A DNA stretch of 64,000 nucleotides from positions 248,001-312,000 of the forward strand of contig JAGFBZ010000900.1 of the NCBI GenBank assembly GCA_018398805.1, written 5' to 3'. Shown here piece after piece: positions 32,261 to 43,864 of this stretch. The translations under genes were made by a program, and so were the position numbers. Position 1 is the stretch's first letter. Each line of letters opens with the position of its first letter. The notes under the pieces are model-generated. The model was not told the origin of the DNA. It did not search any database and saw only the letters and a list, made by a program, of their open reading frames with translations. The stretch is from Hirundichthys speculiger (lineage: Eukaryota > Chordata > Actinopteri > Beloniformes > Exocoetidae).

Positions 32261-33890
32261 GTTACCCGTAGAATGGGTGCAGCTTCAAATGCGTGCAACT
32301 GGCCTCGCGTAACTCTTACGTGGGTGGGAGAGTCCCATTTAACACATTTAGCTTTTTTTTTTTTAAAAAACAAACTGTTAATTTTTTACATGATGGGTCA
32401 AACAGTGAAGAGATATTTGAAATCCATGATGACTGTGATCAGATTATGGACAACTTCACTGATTTTTCAAACCAACTCAAGCGATTAATGTGGAAATTGT
32501 CGGCAATTGTGCTTAATGGTTTTGCACGTGTGGCATGAGTCAGACATGTCCTGAGCAAAAAAAGAAAAAGAGTTGTTCAGGGAGTTTAAGTTTTTTTACT
32601 CAACTAAGGCAAAGCAAATTAGAAAAAAAGTGCCAGAATCTCCATGATTTTGGCTGTGGAGACCAAAAATTGAATGCTTGCTGAGTTTTGGATGGCTTAA
32701 ACCTGTTTTTGTCTGTTTGCTGAAACTCAGAATGACTTTTTTTTTTTTTTTTTTGGTGTGTGTGTCCAAACTATTCTCTGATCCATTTGCGTTCACTAAT
32801 TAGTCTTGAATTAGCAGGAGAATTTCTGAGCAGCAGTCTAATGTGAAGCTTTTGACATATAGACATAGATGATATGTGATAGAAAATTGAAAAATTCCAA
32901 TGTAGCTGGTAAAATACATGTCTTCAACTGAGGGTGGAACACCTGATGTATTAAAGATACTTCAATAAAACTACTGTAATATTGCAATATTGAATAAATG
33001 ATGTCCTCAGCCAGTAAAATATTGCAGAGTTTGCTTCTTTATAGATGTCTTCAATAAAATATCTCAAGTGCATTGATAGAATACATAATCTTTTTACCAT
33101 TTGATCTAATATTGGAAAAATGTATTGGCTAAACAATATTCAGATGCTACTTCAGATGCAGCTTTAGTCATAGACACTACAGTTATGACAAGAAAAAGAA
33201 AATGCATCTCAAGCTGAATGAGCTAAAAGTTGCTTGGTAGATAAACCAGCAATGCCAGCACCAGCAGTCAATCAAAAGTAACAACAGCTATATGCAAATT
33301 ATGAATTGTTGTTGACTTTGCAACAGACTGCAGCCTTCATTAAGCATTCAAATCAGTCAACCGCTATAAAGACTTGTAGTAATTACCCGCTGTTTATTTA
33401 ACAGCCGTCCATGAATGCATGTGCTTGCACATATGGAATGCATGCTTGCAATGTTGGCACAGCTATCCAAGCTTCTTTTCATGTTCAGGAACAAAAAGGA
33501 TTTGTGCAGTAGGCACATCATCACTCAGAGGACTGCCATGAAAAACTCAATTCCTTCAGTTATTCGATTCATTCGTTCTACAACACAAGGATATTGGCAC
33601 TGTTTTTAAGCAGCAGCAGTCAGCACCTGCACACTAATGACAAAAAGACAGTTTAAGTTGTATGACAAAGTGAAATCATCATTTATGTATGCATATCACT
33701 CATCTCAATCAAATTTGTCACATGCCATGATTAGATTGGCAACTGCAAATCAAGTTGAGGTCTCTTCAATAATCTATCCATTGCAAGTAAGATATATACG
33801 TTAGTTTTCAATGACACCCTCTTTAGCTACACTTTGAAAAAACCCAAGCTTTGCTTTTCAAAGGAAATATCTGATGAATTTGCATTTTTT
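32261..33890. other. Unique DNA, no gene found
   Basis: Includes a T run at 32738-32754 followed by GTGTGTGT, and several similar TCAATAAAATA... motifs at 32961-33060 that look like a weak local repeat. No coding motif was recognised. Confidence 0.4.
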
Positions 33891-34025
33891 CATCCATCCA
33901 TCCATCCATCCATCCATCCATCCATATCTAAGCCCGTTTAACCCTCTGCAGGGTCACTGGGATCTGCTGGAGCCTATCCCAGCTCTCGTCGGGTGAAAGG
34001 CAGGGGTCCACCTGGACAGGTCACC
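33891..34025 (-). mobile_element. LINE 3' end (family S) with (CATC)n tail
   Basis: Reverse-orientation counterpart of the piece at 23656. The tail (CATC)n is at 33891-33925, then CAGGGTCACTGGGATCTGCT (33949-33968), GGAGCCTATCCCAGCTCTCG (33969-33988) and the block ...AGGCAGGGGTCCACCTGGAC. 5'-truncated at about 34025. Confidence 0.8.
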
Positions 34026-34569
34026 AGTCATTTTTCATTCATTATATTGTAATTTTCATTCATTGCACCATCCATTACTTGTTTGAGTTTTACTTCCTTC
34101 TGTATTGTTTCTATAGTTTACTGTCTGATGGAAGTGTCTTGGGCATCCTTTTTCAATAAAAACTATGAAGAGCATTCATATGTAAAACAAGCTCTGAGCA
34201 GGTTTTCATTTATCTCTTTAGTTCACACAGAGATAATAATGGCTCCTCAAACTAGAAAGCAGACAAATTAATAAATTGTATTTACAGAACTTATTCAATT
34301 AGTTAAATAAATAAATAATAACAACAAAGGAGCTGCTTACATTTTACTGGTGTCTGAGTTGAATGGTGGCAAATCAGTGTTTGGTACATACTGCACAGAA
34401 TCTGTGTGCTTTTCTAGGGATTTACTGCAGTTTGTCTTTCCACTAAATGTAATAAAGGTGTATTAGCTGGCTTCCAAAACAGACCATGAGCGGGGAGGAT
34501 ACAGGAGATTTAAAATGGGATCAGGAGATATCAAGGCATAAATAAAGCATTAACTTAGTTCATCACTAA
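34026..34569. other. Unique DNA, no gene found
   Basis: A short (AAAT)n-like run is at 34304-34318. Nothing else was recognised. Confidence 0.4.
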
Positions 34570-34787
34570 AATTGAAACTTATGCACCCCCATACTATCAG
34601 AGATGCTGGCTTTTGAACTGAATAACACGCTGGAAGGTCTCCCTCCTCTTTTGCCCAGAGGACACGGCGTCTGTGTTTACACTGTTGTGAATAAAATATT
34701 GGCTCACATAAAAAAAAAATTTAAAAAGTTTTTATTTTATTCAACTTTAAAAAACATCCCAACTTTTCCGGAATTCAGGTTGTAGTG
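34570..34787. mobile_element. Fish DNA-transposon remnant, internally deleted
   Basis: CAGAGATGCTGGCTTTTGAA (34599-34618) and AGAGGACACGGCGTCTGTG (about 34658-34676) match one internal part of a common fish DNA transposon. AACATCCCAACTTTTCCGGA (34752-34771), ending ATTCAGGTTGTAG, matches its terminus. The two parts are separated by several hundred bases in full copies, so this copy has an internal deletion. I do not commit to a superfamily. Confidence 0.55.
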
Positions 34788-37700
34788 ACATTATAATTTC
34801 AGTTTCTAAATTGTGAGATGAACATATCCATTAAACCTGCCTATCATGTGTAATTTTCCCCTTTAAAAATACTTACAACATATTTTCAGTCTGTTTCAGT
34901 CAAACATGATGCCATGACTTCAAAACTGGACCCATTCTGCTCACTTCTCTGCTGTTATTGGCTACATCTAAAATCATAGTGGATCATCTTACCTCAAGTT
35001 AAAGTCTTTGCAGGCTCAGTTTTAGAGCATCATAAAGCTAAAAATATAATTAGAAACCCCAGACTGTGCAGAATCCATTGATGTCATAACTGCCCCATCA
35101 GTTAACTGCTAAATCAGCTAAATAATGATCCAAAGTTGGTTGTCTTTGATGTGAGGTGATGTTTTAAAATTCATTTCACAGATGTTTTTTTTGTTTGTTC
35201 TTTTTTTTTTTTTTGAGATTTTTAAAAGCACAACCTTATCCAATCCCCTTTCCTTTGAAGAAATTCTTGTCGGAAGCTACTATTCCTCAGATTGCCTTCT
35301 TTTGTGAAATGTCCTCTATTTTCTCTTTTGAAAACCAGAATTCTGCTTTTTTCAGGACAGACACCGTGCCGCAGCATCACGCAGGGTGCAGTCACACCTA
35401 ATAATAGACTAGACTATGCAAATATACACATTATATTTGCATAACATAACATAAAATGTATGAAAGCTTTTACCTCATCCTCAGTCCACGTCCAACTGCG
35501 AGTCATTTCTCCCAACTATTGTGCTACATGTGCGTTTGTGTTCAGACTGTGTTAATCTAAAATTTCCTGCATTGTAGTCCACTTCTCTGTATCTGGTTCA
35601 CCTGAAACAGACAGAGACTTATGTTTTTAGGCAGACCAGACTTTGTTTCTTTGGCCTGCATCAAAGCCTCCACAAACAAACCCGATTTCCAAAGACACAA
35701 AGTCTGATCAGTTGAAAGTGGAAACAGGGCTGGAATGAGTAAACCCTTGCTTGTTTCTGTATGGAGCAGTTTTTTTTTTGTTTGTTAAAAAAATCTATTT
35801 AAAAGTGGTTTTTCTTTTTGAGCATATATTTTTTGGGTTCATCAAGGTTTCCCAGTCTCCTTGGGCCTTAGAGCTCCTGTACACTGCATGATTTTGTGCT
35901 GTCAGAGACTAAAGATCACTGTGTCTTCGATGTGATGACTTTTTAGAGAACCTAGAGCTAGAATCTCCATACGAGCAGTCAGTTCTGACCAAATACACAT
36001 GAAACGCAGTAGCTAAGCCAAACTTTCCATCATGATAAGCTTATGTGATGGCTTCAACCACTGGGAGATCTATTTCAAGAGACAGAAATAAGTGGTTGCC
36101 TCTGTTTTTTAGTCTACCAGTTGACTGCTTTATAGTTGTGTTCTTCAATCCAGATCTTTCCATGTCCTCCATGTTTTTGATGTTTCCCTGCCCCAACACT
36201 GCTAATTTAAATGAATGGTGTACCATCAACATGTTTTTAAGGTCTTTAAAAGTCTATCTATGGCTTAAGGCCCAATTTTACTCCACTTTTGTACGGTCGT
36301 ACATCCTTCCGTTCCAAGTGTTGTTTCCGTTACTGCTCCTCATACCTCCGTTGTGTTATTTGCGTTTGTATAGTTGTTTAGCAACACATCCACCAGGGGG
36401 CAGTGATGAGTCAAGTTACTGACGTTAACTAACATGACAAGTGTTGAGGAAGTGAAAACACCGGTGCAAACCAGCGGTCCAAACGGTGGTGGTGTGTGAA
36501 AACAATAAATAGAAGTTGCTACATTCATGGGATGTGTTTTTTTTTTTTTTTTTCAAATTTCACCTATGCGGTAAATTGACGACGAATGTCATTTTCAATA
36601 TTTTTGGATGTCCATTAGAACACTTGATAGGCTTCTTCATGTCACGGTGCCCCAGAGTTGTATAAATGCAAATATTTCAGACAAGCTCACAGAGCAGCTC
36701 CTCAAAGTTTTCTATCATTTTTCATTTTCTTGCATTTGGTTCACAATTGACTCTCTGAGCTCACTACTGCCCCCACGACTCCATCTGTAATATTAAGCAG
36801 TGAGGCAACATATAAAAAAATGAACACAGGAGGCTCCGTCTGTCTCCATATCCATTTCAAATGTAGAGTATAAATGGGCCTTTATTTGAGCTGTGTGTGT
36901 TGGAATTAGGAAAACGTTTTAAACCTTCAAAGTCCTGAGGACCTTGCTTGAAGAACACCACTTTAGATCAACCACATAAATAAATGCATTCATTTCTGTA
37001 TTTTTTTCTTCGATCATTTCTTCTTTTTTTGTTGGTAGATTGGACAAATGTGCTCGTCCATAATTTTGCTAAGCAGATTAAAGTGCTGTAGTGTTGCGGC
37101 TCTGATGGGCTTAAAAACATTTATCATCTTCAGTGGCTCATGCGGCTCAGTTTCTGCTCACCTCATGTTAGAGGTCAGCCTTTTAATCCCCACAACGCTG
37201 CGACACCACCACCCTTCTTCTCTCTCTTTTGCAGACGTTTGGATCCGCTTGTGTGCGTGACAAATAGGATTAGGTAGATTTGTCACCAATGTAATTAACG
37301 TCTGTAATGAAAACGATGGGCAGTAATGTGACATGCACAGTAGCATTAATGCAACATTAAACAAACTGGCTACTGCACTCAACTTAAACAACCTGTCAAA
37401 GGTCTGTCAAAATGAAAATGTCCTGTTTTGGGACAGGTCACATGACTCATATGCTGCGCATCCTAGATGTGTGTGTTGGTGCTGGTGGCAGGGACAAGAT
37501 GACTGGGGGTAACAAGTGTAGCGGGCCTAAGAGATACCCTGCATGTCACTGGGGGGTGACTGGAACCTGCATGGCTCAATTATCAACGGGCATCCAGTGT
37601 GACGCCTCCTGACAGGGATGACATCACTCAGTAGATACGTGTCTATAAATGTACTCAACCAAGCAAAGACAGGAGAATTGTCTCCTTCTCCTCATTCTGC

Positions 37701-39177
37701 ATTTCATTCACAATCTGCGAACGGCCCCCCTGCTGCTGTTTTGACTTAGGATGTATGAGCACTTGTGTTTGCTCTGTTCAACACTAATTAATTTGGGAAG
37801 CAGAAGTCAACAGTGAGTTGTTTCTTTCCTTTGTCCTCTGAATGAAAATAGAAACCAGGCAGCGTTGTCGCTAATTCCGATAACTATTTGGGATGAGACC
37901 AGAGATGAATCCCTGGTGCTTGGTAAAGTAAAAACATCGTGATGCCACAGGCATTTGCTCAGCAGGAAAATCCTTTTTGTTTTCCACATGAGACGTTTCA
38001 GTAAAGAAAAGGGCATTGTGTCCCTTCTTCCTTTGCTCATCTCCCTCCCTTATCCTTCGGTATAATGTTTTCCTTCTCTCTATGGCAACTGGTTGGCTGC
38101 ACCATATTAGGCTGAGCTGACAGAGTACTCTCATTTCTGGGGATGATACAGCCCCCATCGACACTTCTGAAAGCCGTGACATGCTGTGATGATTTTGGTT
38201 CTCTCCTTGGGCTTTTTCCCATTCTCTCCAGTTCAGTGTGTAGAAAAGAGCCGGTGCCAAGTGAGTCATTGTCTTTCTAGCGTCCTCATTTGATTTTCCT
38301 GCACACGTGTCCATGTCCTACCGTATGTCTGTCTTGGGCCACATGCACACAAAGTTACAGTATTCTACCTCCAAAAAAAAAAAAAAAAAAGAAAATCTTA
38401 AATTTGCCCTCTCAAGGTGGCATCTTCACTCAAGCATGTGCCAAATCAGAGAAAAAGGTATCATTTCAGGTTGACTTCAGCAGCTTTGGTCGCGTGACGA
38501 TGACAGCCTGAAGGAAAATGAGCGTGAGTGGAATTCTGGGAGTAAAACTGTGGCTGTCAGTGTGCACGTGACTGACACCGCTGCTTGTATCTTTTTAGTG
38601 GAAGTAACAAGTGGCTGTGGGGATGTTGCGTCATCGTTTTCATATTCATCTCTGCATCATTTCTTGTGCTTGAAATGTCTTTGCATGTGCTGGGTTGTTT
38701 TTTATCTTTGAATTTTTTCCATATAATGTAGTTTAACCAACTAAGTCTCATCATTTTACCATTTTATTCTTTTTTTTTTTTTATTTTAATCTGCTTCCAT
38801 TTCTAAGTGTCCCACAGTACAAATAACTGACTAGGTGAGATCTGGGGTGGAATTCAAAGAAGTGTGTTTTAAGACGTTATAGCTTAGAAGCTGATTTCGG
38901 GAATAGACGAAACACTTATTTGATTGTAAAGCACTTTCCAAATTAAAGGTTTGAGCAGCTGCACAGAAACAAACAATAAAGTCGGCACATAAAATGATGC
39001 GGTACTGTGTCTCCCGACACAGCTTAGCAACCTGCTGATTCTGTTTTCTCTTCATCATCGTCTGACAACTGAAACAAGCCCAGGGACACATTGACTTGGT
39101 CTGCTTGTAAGAATGGTCAATAAATGGTTGGGAAAACATTTGATTACAAAGTGAAGTGGTACAATGGGAGAGAGCTC

Positions 39178-39210
<33 letters not shown>

Positions 39211-39596
39211 AAGTCAAGTCACCTCCTGCAACAACCGTGTATCCCTTTATGGCCACTTCCAACATGTAATTTATTATATATTACTTTTTACTGCCATTTG
39301 AAAGAACTAGTAATGTGTTACACTTGTTTTGGATTGCTTTTAAGTTTCTTTTACCAAAGTAATCAACAATAGGTGTTCTAAAATGCTATTGCAAGTTAGT
39401 GTACAGCCAACAGGGGGTGCTGTACTGCAGTGTAATAATTGTGTGAGCACCTCTGGCTCACAAAAACTAAATAACAGTGGATGGGTGCTCAACACCACAT
39501 AAAAGCAGAGCCTATAGGGAGAAAACTGTGGCAGTCGGCAGTCACTGTTGTATTTTAAAAAGCATTAGCGTTGCATTATTGTGATTGTAACAGATA
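34788..39596. other. Mostly unique DNA, no gene found
   Basis: Homopolymers occur at 35202-35214, 36538-36553, 38373-38390, 38769-38781 and 39182-39209 (A28). The minus frames at 37871-38314 (147 codons) and 38831-39265 (144 codons) are unrecognised, and the second one runs through the A28 tract as poly-phenylalanine. A CTCF-like motif is annotated separately. AACAGGGGGTGCTG at 39409-39422 is a weaker one. Confidence 0.4.
36390..36403 (+). promoter_or_regulatory. CTCF-like motif
   Basis: CCACCAGGGGGCAG fits CCASYAGRKGGCAG fully. The neighbourhood (36290-36510) is GC-richer than its flanks and includes GTACGGTCGTAC, a 12-base palindrome at about 36291. Binding is inferred from the motif only. 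Confidence 0.4.
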
Positions 39597-40160
39597 CATC
39601 CATCCATCCATTATCTTCCGCTTGGTCCGGAGTCGGGTCGCAGGGGCAGTAGCTTCAGCAGAGAGTCCTCAGACCTCCCTCCCCCCAGTCGCTTCCACCA
39701 GCTCCTCTAAGAGAATCCTGAGGTGCTCCCAGGCCACCTGACAGATATAATATCTCCAGCTTGTCCTGGATCTGCCCCGTGGTCTTCTCCCAGTTGGACA
39801 TGCCCGAAACACCTCTCCAGGGAGGCGTCCGGGGGGGCATCCTAACCCGATGAACCACCTCAACTGGCTCCTCTCCATGTGAAGGAGCAGCGGCTCTACT
39901 CTGAGTCTCTCCTGAATGACTGAACTTCTCACCTTATCTCTAAGGGAGAGTTCAGCCACCCTACGGAGAAACCTGTATCCACCTGTATCCCTGATCTCGT
40001 TGTTTCGGTCACTACCCACAGTTCATGACCATAGGTGAGGGTTGGAATAAAGATTGACTGGTGTAATATAAAAACTGCATTTTGAGGCCTTAATTGTTGT
40101 GTCATAAGTCCATGACTTCTGGTCTTCATTCCAGTCTGTCGAAGGCCATAGTTTTGTTAT
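39597..40160 (-). mobile_element. LINE family R, 3' end with reverse-transcriptase C-terminus
   Basis: The longest piece of this LINE in the window. On the minus strand it reads SIFIPTLTYGHELWVVTETT, then FLRRVAELSLRDKVRSSVIQ, VEPLLLHMERSQLRW, PPGRLPGEVFRACPTGRRPR, and a C-terminal ...QVAWEHLRILLEELVEATGG. The stretch between TYGHELWV and FLRRVA is slightly rearranged, and there are frameshifts, so it is a pseudogene. The element ends at its 3' tail (CATC)n, seen in reverse at 39598-39611. This is the region downstream of the polymerase core, and the fragment is 5'-truncated. Confidence 0.85.
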
Positions 40161-40685
40161 CGTTCTGGCTCCATCAAGTCGCTAAGTTTTGACACATAGG
40201 CATCTAGACAGTGTCTTAATGTCCCCTTGTTTTTCATGTGATGCTTAAGATTACTGTTCGCCTTTTGCCATCTGTCATTTATGATCATCCTGCATTCTGT
40301 GATGTGAGTTAATGACCTCTCTGAATTGTATATGACTTGGAGAATAAATCTGATTTGCACCTCCGTCAATGTCCAGTGCATTGTTTAACAGCTGATTGAC
40401 TGCTTCACCAGTGCACAATTAGAGTTTATTCTCATAAGTGAGAGTACACCCAAATTCTCATTTTTACAGTGGCGTCCCTTTTTGGTGTTTAATTTGTTTT
40501 CTGTGCTTTGTCTACTACTGCATTCGCTGCGGTCCTGGATCGGGGAGAGTTAGCTCTTCTTGGCCGCAAGTTCAGTAGCCTTGGAAATCTGGTCTTGTAA
40601 AGGGGCTGCCGTGGCGACTGGACTGGGGCACTGGCAGAATACAGACGGACCACTGTGTTCTGGTAAATGTGATTATTTTGTCTAT
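40161..40685. other. No gene found; may include the lost end of element T copy 2
   Basis: Nothing recognised with confidence. The end of element T that should lie here, given the orientation of copy 2, has no visible match to the right end of copy 1. Confidence 0.35.
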
Positions 40686-41208
40686 TTTATTAAAGCGTAA
40701 CCCGCATGTCGCTGCGTAAAAGAGCACGTCCAAATGGCATAAATGTGCGTCCACCTGGCCACATGTGGACGTGCACAAACGGCTCCACCTCTCGATTACG
40801 TATCACTGCATTACTTGCAGATGTTTTTATTCTCTTGAGGTCAGAGGATGTCTGGTCAGCAGTTGTGGTGGATGTGGGAATAGTCACGGCCAGATACGTC
40901 AGTCTGTACAGCTGTGACATGATCTCATTCAGATGTCTGCTGTGGAGGAAACCAAAGAGATCTTTTTCTCTGGTGTCAAGCTGGAAAAGGTTGGATGCAG
41001 GAATTTATTTCCGATATGTTTGAAACTGTTGGTGGTCGAGGAGGGACAGGAACGTTAATTGTTTGTGATCTTTAAATGCGCATCCAATGATTCGTTCTGC
41101 AGTATTTTAAAAAGCACATCAGACGCACAACTGGTAACAGCTGGATCTTACGCAGGTAAGATACGGGTTTAGGGAGGTGGAAGATTGCGTTCTGTTAACT
41201 GTTAACTG
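40686..41208 (-). mobile_element. Element T copy 2, with hAT-like transposase remnant
   Basis: Inverted relative to copy 1 at 4749-5277. The shared block 40690-40805 (minus strand reading GAGCCGTTTGTGCACGTCCA and onward) matches 4965-5075 of copy 1. The outer block 41172-41200 (GGTGGAAGATTGCGTTCTGT) matches the reverse complement of copy 1's left subterminal region. Between them lies coding sequence absent from copy 1, so copy 2 is closer to an autonomous parent. Ends are decayed. Confidence 0.55.
40690..41100 (-). pseudogene. hAT-like transposase C-terminus
   Basis: On the minus strand the frame reads AERIIGCAFKDHKQLTFLSL, LDHQQFQTYRK, a stop, IPASNLFQLDTREKDLFGFL, then HLNEIMSQLYRLTYLAVTIP, TSTTTADQTSSDLKRIKTSA. 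The pattern ...LYRL..L.LTIPVSTA.AERSFS.LKRIKT... is the signature of the C-terminal dimerisation region of hAT transposases. Here ADQTSS replaces the usual AERSFS. About 100 residues are recognisable. One in-frame stop and the lack of the catalytic core upstream show that it is dead. Domain identity is a motif call, not a search result. Confidence 0.65.
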
Positions 41209-41579
41209 TTTTCACTCCCTCGCCGGTGTATTCAACAGCAAAACCAAAATGCTCCAGTGATTGAAAAAAGATTTTCCCAATTTCTCTGCTACCGCTGGCC
41301 ATGCCTGTTTGTTTTTTTTTTTCTTTTTCTGCATCTATGAGCTGCAGCCAACCGGCCAAAGTGTGATAGGCTGGTCACTACACTCCCTGTCTCTACCTTG
41401 TTTCCTGTTTTACTTTGAAGGTCTGTCTTGTTGTCCAAACCTGTACCGTATTTTACCTCTGAGTACCGTTGCATCCCTGTTTAGATATTATATATATTAT
41501 ATATATAGTTCAAACTAAATTTTTTGTAATAAATCAATCCTTTTGAACTCCTGCATATTCATCAATCATCATGCATGAA
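41209..41579. other. No gene found
   Basis: Includes a T run at 41312-41327 and a small TATATA cluster at 41487-41508. Confidence 0.4.
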
Positions 41580-41660
41580 CTGATAGGGTGTACCCCTGGA
41601 TTTGCCAAAGAGATGGGATTAGCTCCAGCAGATCCCGTGACATAGATAGATGATGGATAA
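41580..41660 (+). mobile_element. LINE 3' end fragment (family S)
   Basis: GGTGTACCCCTGGATTTGCC (41587-41606) and AGCTCCAGCAGATCCCGTGA (41622-41641), ending with a short GATAGATGATGGA tail, correspond to the piece at 23690-23800 but are more diverged. Confidence 0.6.
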
Positions 41661-41689
41661 TATGGAAATTATGACAAACACATATATAT

Positions 41690-41812
41690 TGGTGAGAGAT
41701 GAGAATCAGCACCTTCCAGACCATGGTCCTCAGCCGGAAAAGGGTTGCCCTTCTCTTGGGGACCTTTCCCAAGTGGAGGAGTTCATCTTTCACGAGTGAC
41801 CTGGTACCGACG
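41690..41812 (+). mobile_element. LINE family R fragment (reverse-transcriptase thumb region)
   Basis: The plus strand reads MRIST then TMVLSRKRVA, and after a shift the blocks for PKWRSS and FTSDL, matching the family R segment MRISTSKSEAMVLSRKRVA ... QVEEFKYLGVLFTSEG. This part normally lies upstream of the C-terminal pieces at 39597 and 28375. It is only about 120 bp and is followed directly by the (TA)n tract. Confidence 0.7.
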
Positions 41813-41830
41813 GTAACGGTCATCATGTGA

Positions 41831-41831
41831 C

Positions 41832-41863
<32 letters not shown>

Positions 41864-41947
41864 TGATGATATAGATAGGTGATATATATATATATATATC
41901 CTATATATGGAGTTAACTTATGATATATATATATATATATATACATT
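41831..41947. repeat. (TA)n microsatellite cluster
   Basis: Three TA runs separated by short unique pieces (TTGATGATATAGATAGG and CCTATATATGGAGTTAACT). Confidence 0.95.
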
Positions 41948-43634
41948 ATACATATTATTTAAAATACATATTTTCTACAACAGCACAGACACAAAAGCTA
42001 CCATTATTGAGGCATTCCAACTTGAACAAAGTTGGATATTTGCATAGTTTGTATATGTTTCTGCTTGTATTTAAAAGGAAAGCCTCATTACAATGTCAGA
42101 AATGAAACAACTGAAAAAACTTTGCACCTTTTGTTTTTTTCCTTGATAGCATTTTCACCTCATGTTTTTGTTGGAAAACAAGTAGATGCATTTTATATTT
42201 GATAATTATTAAACAGCACAATTGACTCAAAGACAAAAACGCTTGCCTCAACGTGGGTGTTTCACTTCATTATTTTGAAAGTGTTCAGACATAAGGGCCT
42301 TCAACAGAACCACACTCATTTGGGGAGAGGGTAGAAATCAATTGAGGTATAAAGCACAGAGGAAAGAAGAGAATAAACCAACAACTGTGGTTTGAGCTGG
42401 TATGGAGGCGTGAAGACCAATATAAAAAATAGATGAGGGTTATGGGGTTATAGAAGCGATCAGGAACAGGATCTATTACGAAGTTGACTGCAAATGTTTG
42501 ACGGTATAACTTGTTGAATAATCAATACAGAGAGATCAGAGGTCAGTTAAAAGATGATCCCCCAATGGATACACATAGTTGCCTCTAAGCAGTTTAAACA
42601 AAGTACATTTACTCAAGTCCTATACTTCAATAAAAGTTTGAGAGACGTTGATTTTATGTGGCCATTGGTTTATTATATAAATCTATATATTCTGAGAACT
42701 GACTCTGCACCTCACCTCAGCTCTGATCAACGTTTTATGTTCTTTCAGCTCATTGTTTTGGTTCTGGCTTCCAGGTTTTTGGCTTTTTTTTCACTCATTA
42801 TTCTGTTGCAGAAGACATGTTTGACTGTTGCAGAAGACATGTTTTAAGGCAACAAGCTTTAATAAGGTAACAGTCACACAAGATTCTAAACTTATCAAAA
42901 GAGGTTCATCCATCAGTTTTCTTCCAGGGGAGTAAATTGCTCTGCTTCTCTTTTGCATGGGATGACAAAAATAACTGCATAGCCTCATTTGGTCTCAAAG
43001 CATTATTTTTTTCTGAAATAACAGCTTATCACAGTGAACAGAAGGAAAACATTGTTTGTAGGCTGACATGATTATTTTATCTCAACCATCTAATCAAGTA
43101 CTCTGGATTGTGCTTAAATCACGATTATTGACGTGAGCTGACACTTTAAGGAGCACTTTGCGTTACTTCCATGACAATTGGTCAAAAATTAGACAACCAA
43201 CTAACTGGTAGGTTATGGTTAAAGTCCACAGTCAGTCCTTAATTTTGTGATGCACATAGTGAAAAGAGAGCAGATGAGAATTACCGCTGGCCTAGCAGGA
43301 GCTTCACATCACCACAATACCCATAAGCTACTTTTTTTTTTTTTTTCATGAAAAGACACGTAATTTATCAGACCAATTTAAAAGCAGGTTTCCTGAGCGC
43401 AGACCCAACAAGACGGAGGATTTAAAGACCTTTTTAGAAGCACTCATAGAATTCTGATGGATGAAAAGCACTCAGTGACCAAATGTGCACTGGTGCCGAA
43501 CCTGGAAACAGTAAGGCAGGAAATGTCAATGCTCCTGGCAAATATTCAGACGCTAATAGAAGACACTCAGAGCACTCACAGTCATCCCCCAAAAGGCAAA
43601 ATCCAGTCAAGTATTATTGTTAACATCGTCATTC
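41948..43634. other. Unique DNA, no gene found
   Basis: A 23-bp tandem duplication (CTGTTGCAGAAGACATGTTT plus 3 bases) is at about 42802-42847. A T run lies at 43332-43346. Confidence 0.4.
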
Positions 43635-43635
43635 G

Positions 43636-43664
43636 TATGTGTGTGTGTATGTGTGTGCGCGCAC
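43636..43664. repeat. (GT)n/(GC) microsatellite
   Basis: GTATGTGTGTGTGTATGTGT followed by GTGCGCGCAC. Confidence 0.9.
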
Positions 43665-43816
43665 ATGCATGTTTCTGCACAATTATCCACATGGATACAC
43701 TTTGTCGGTGCTGAAATTAGAAGCTGGACTAAATGAAGGTAAATATGAACAGGGTGGGGGTGAGGGGGGAGGGTAAGGAGCATGTCTGCTTGTGTAAGAG
43801 AAATGACTGAGACTCA

Positions 43817-43862
43817 CCCCCGCCCCCCCCCCCCCCCCACCACCACACACACACACACACAC
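43817..43862. repeat. C-run and (CA)n
   Basis: A C-rich run (43817-43838, one G interruption) followed by CACCACCACACA... and an uninterrupted (CA)n to 43862. Confidence 0.9.
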
Positions 43863-43864
43863 TC

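Noticed and set aside
33891..33925. (CATC)n array as a CRISPR-like repeat
   Set aside because: Simple tetranucleotide tail of a LINE 3' end, without spacers.
37871..38314. 147-codon minus-strand frame
   Set aside because: No family resemblance, and several competing frames cover the same interval.
38831..39265. 144-codon minus-strand frame
   Set aside because: Held open partly by the A28 tract, read as poly-phenylalanine.
43817..43862. C-run/(CA)n as a regulatory Z-DNA element
   Set aside because: An ordinary vertebrate microsatellite with no supporting context.
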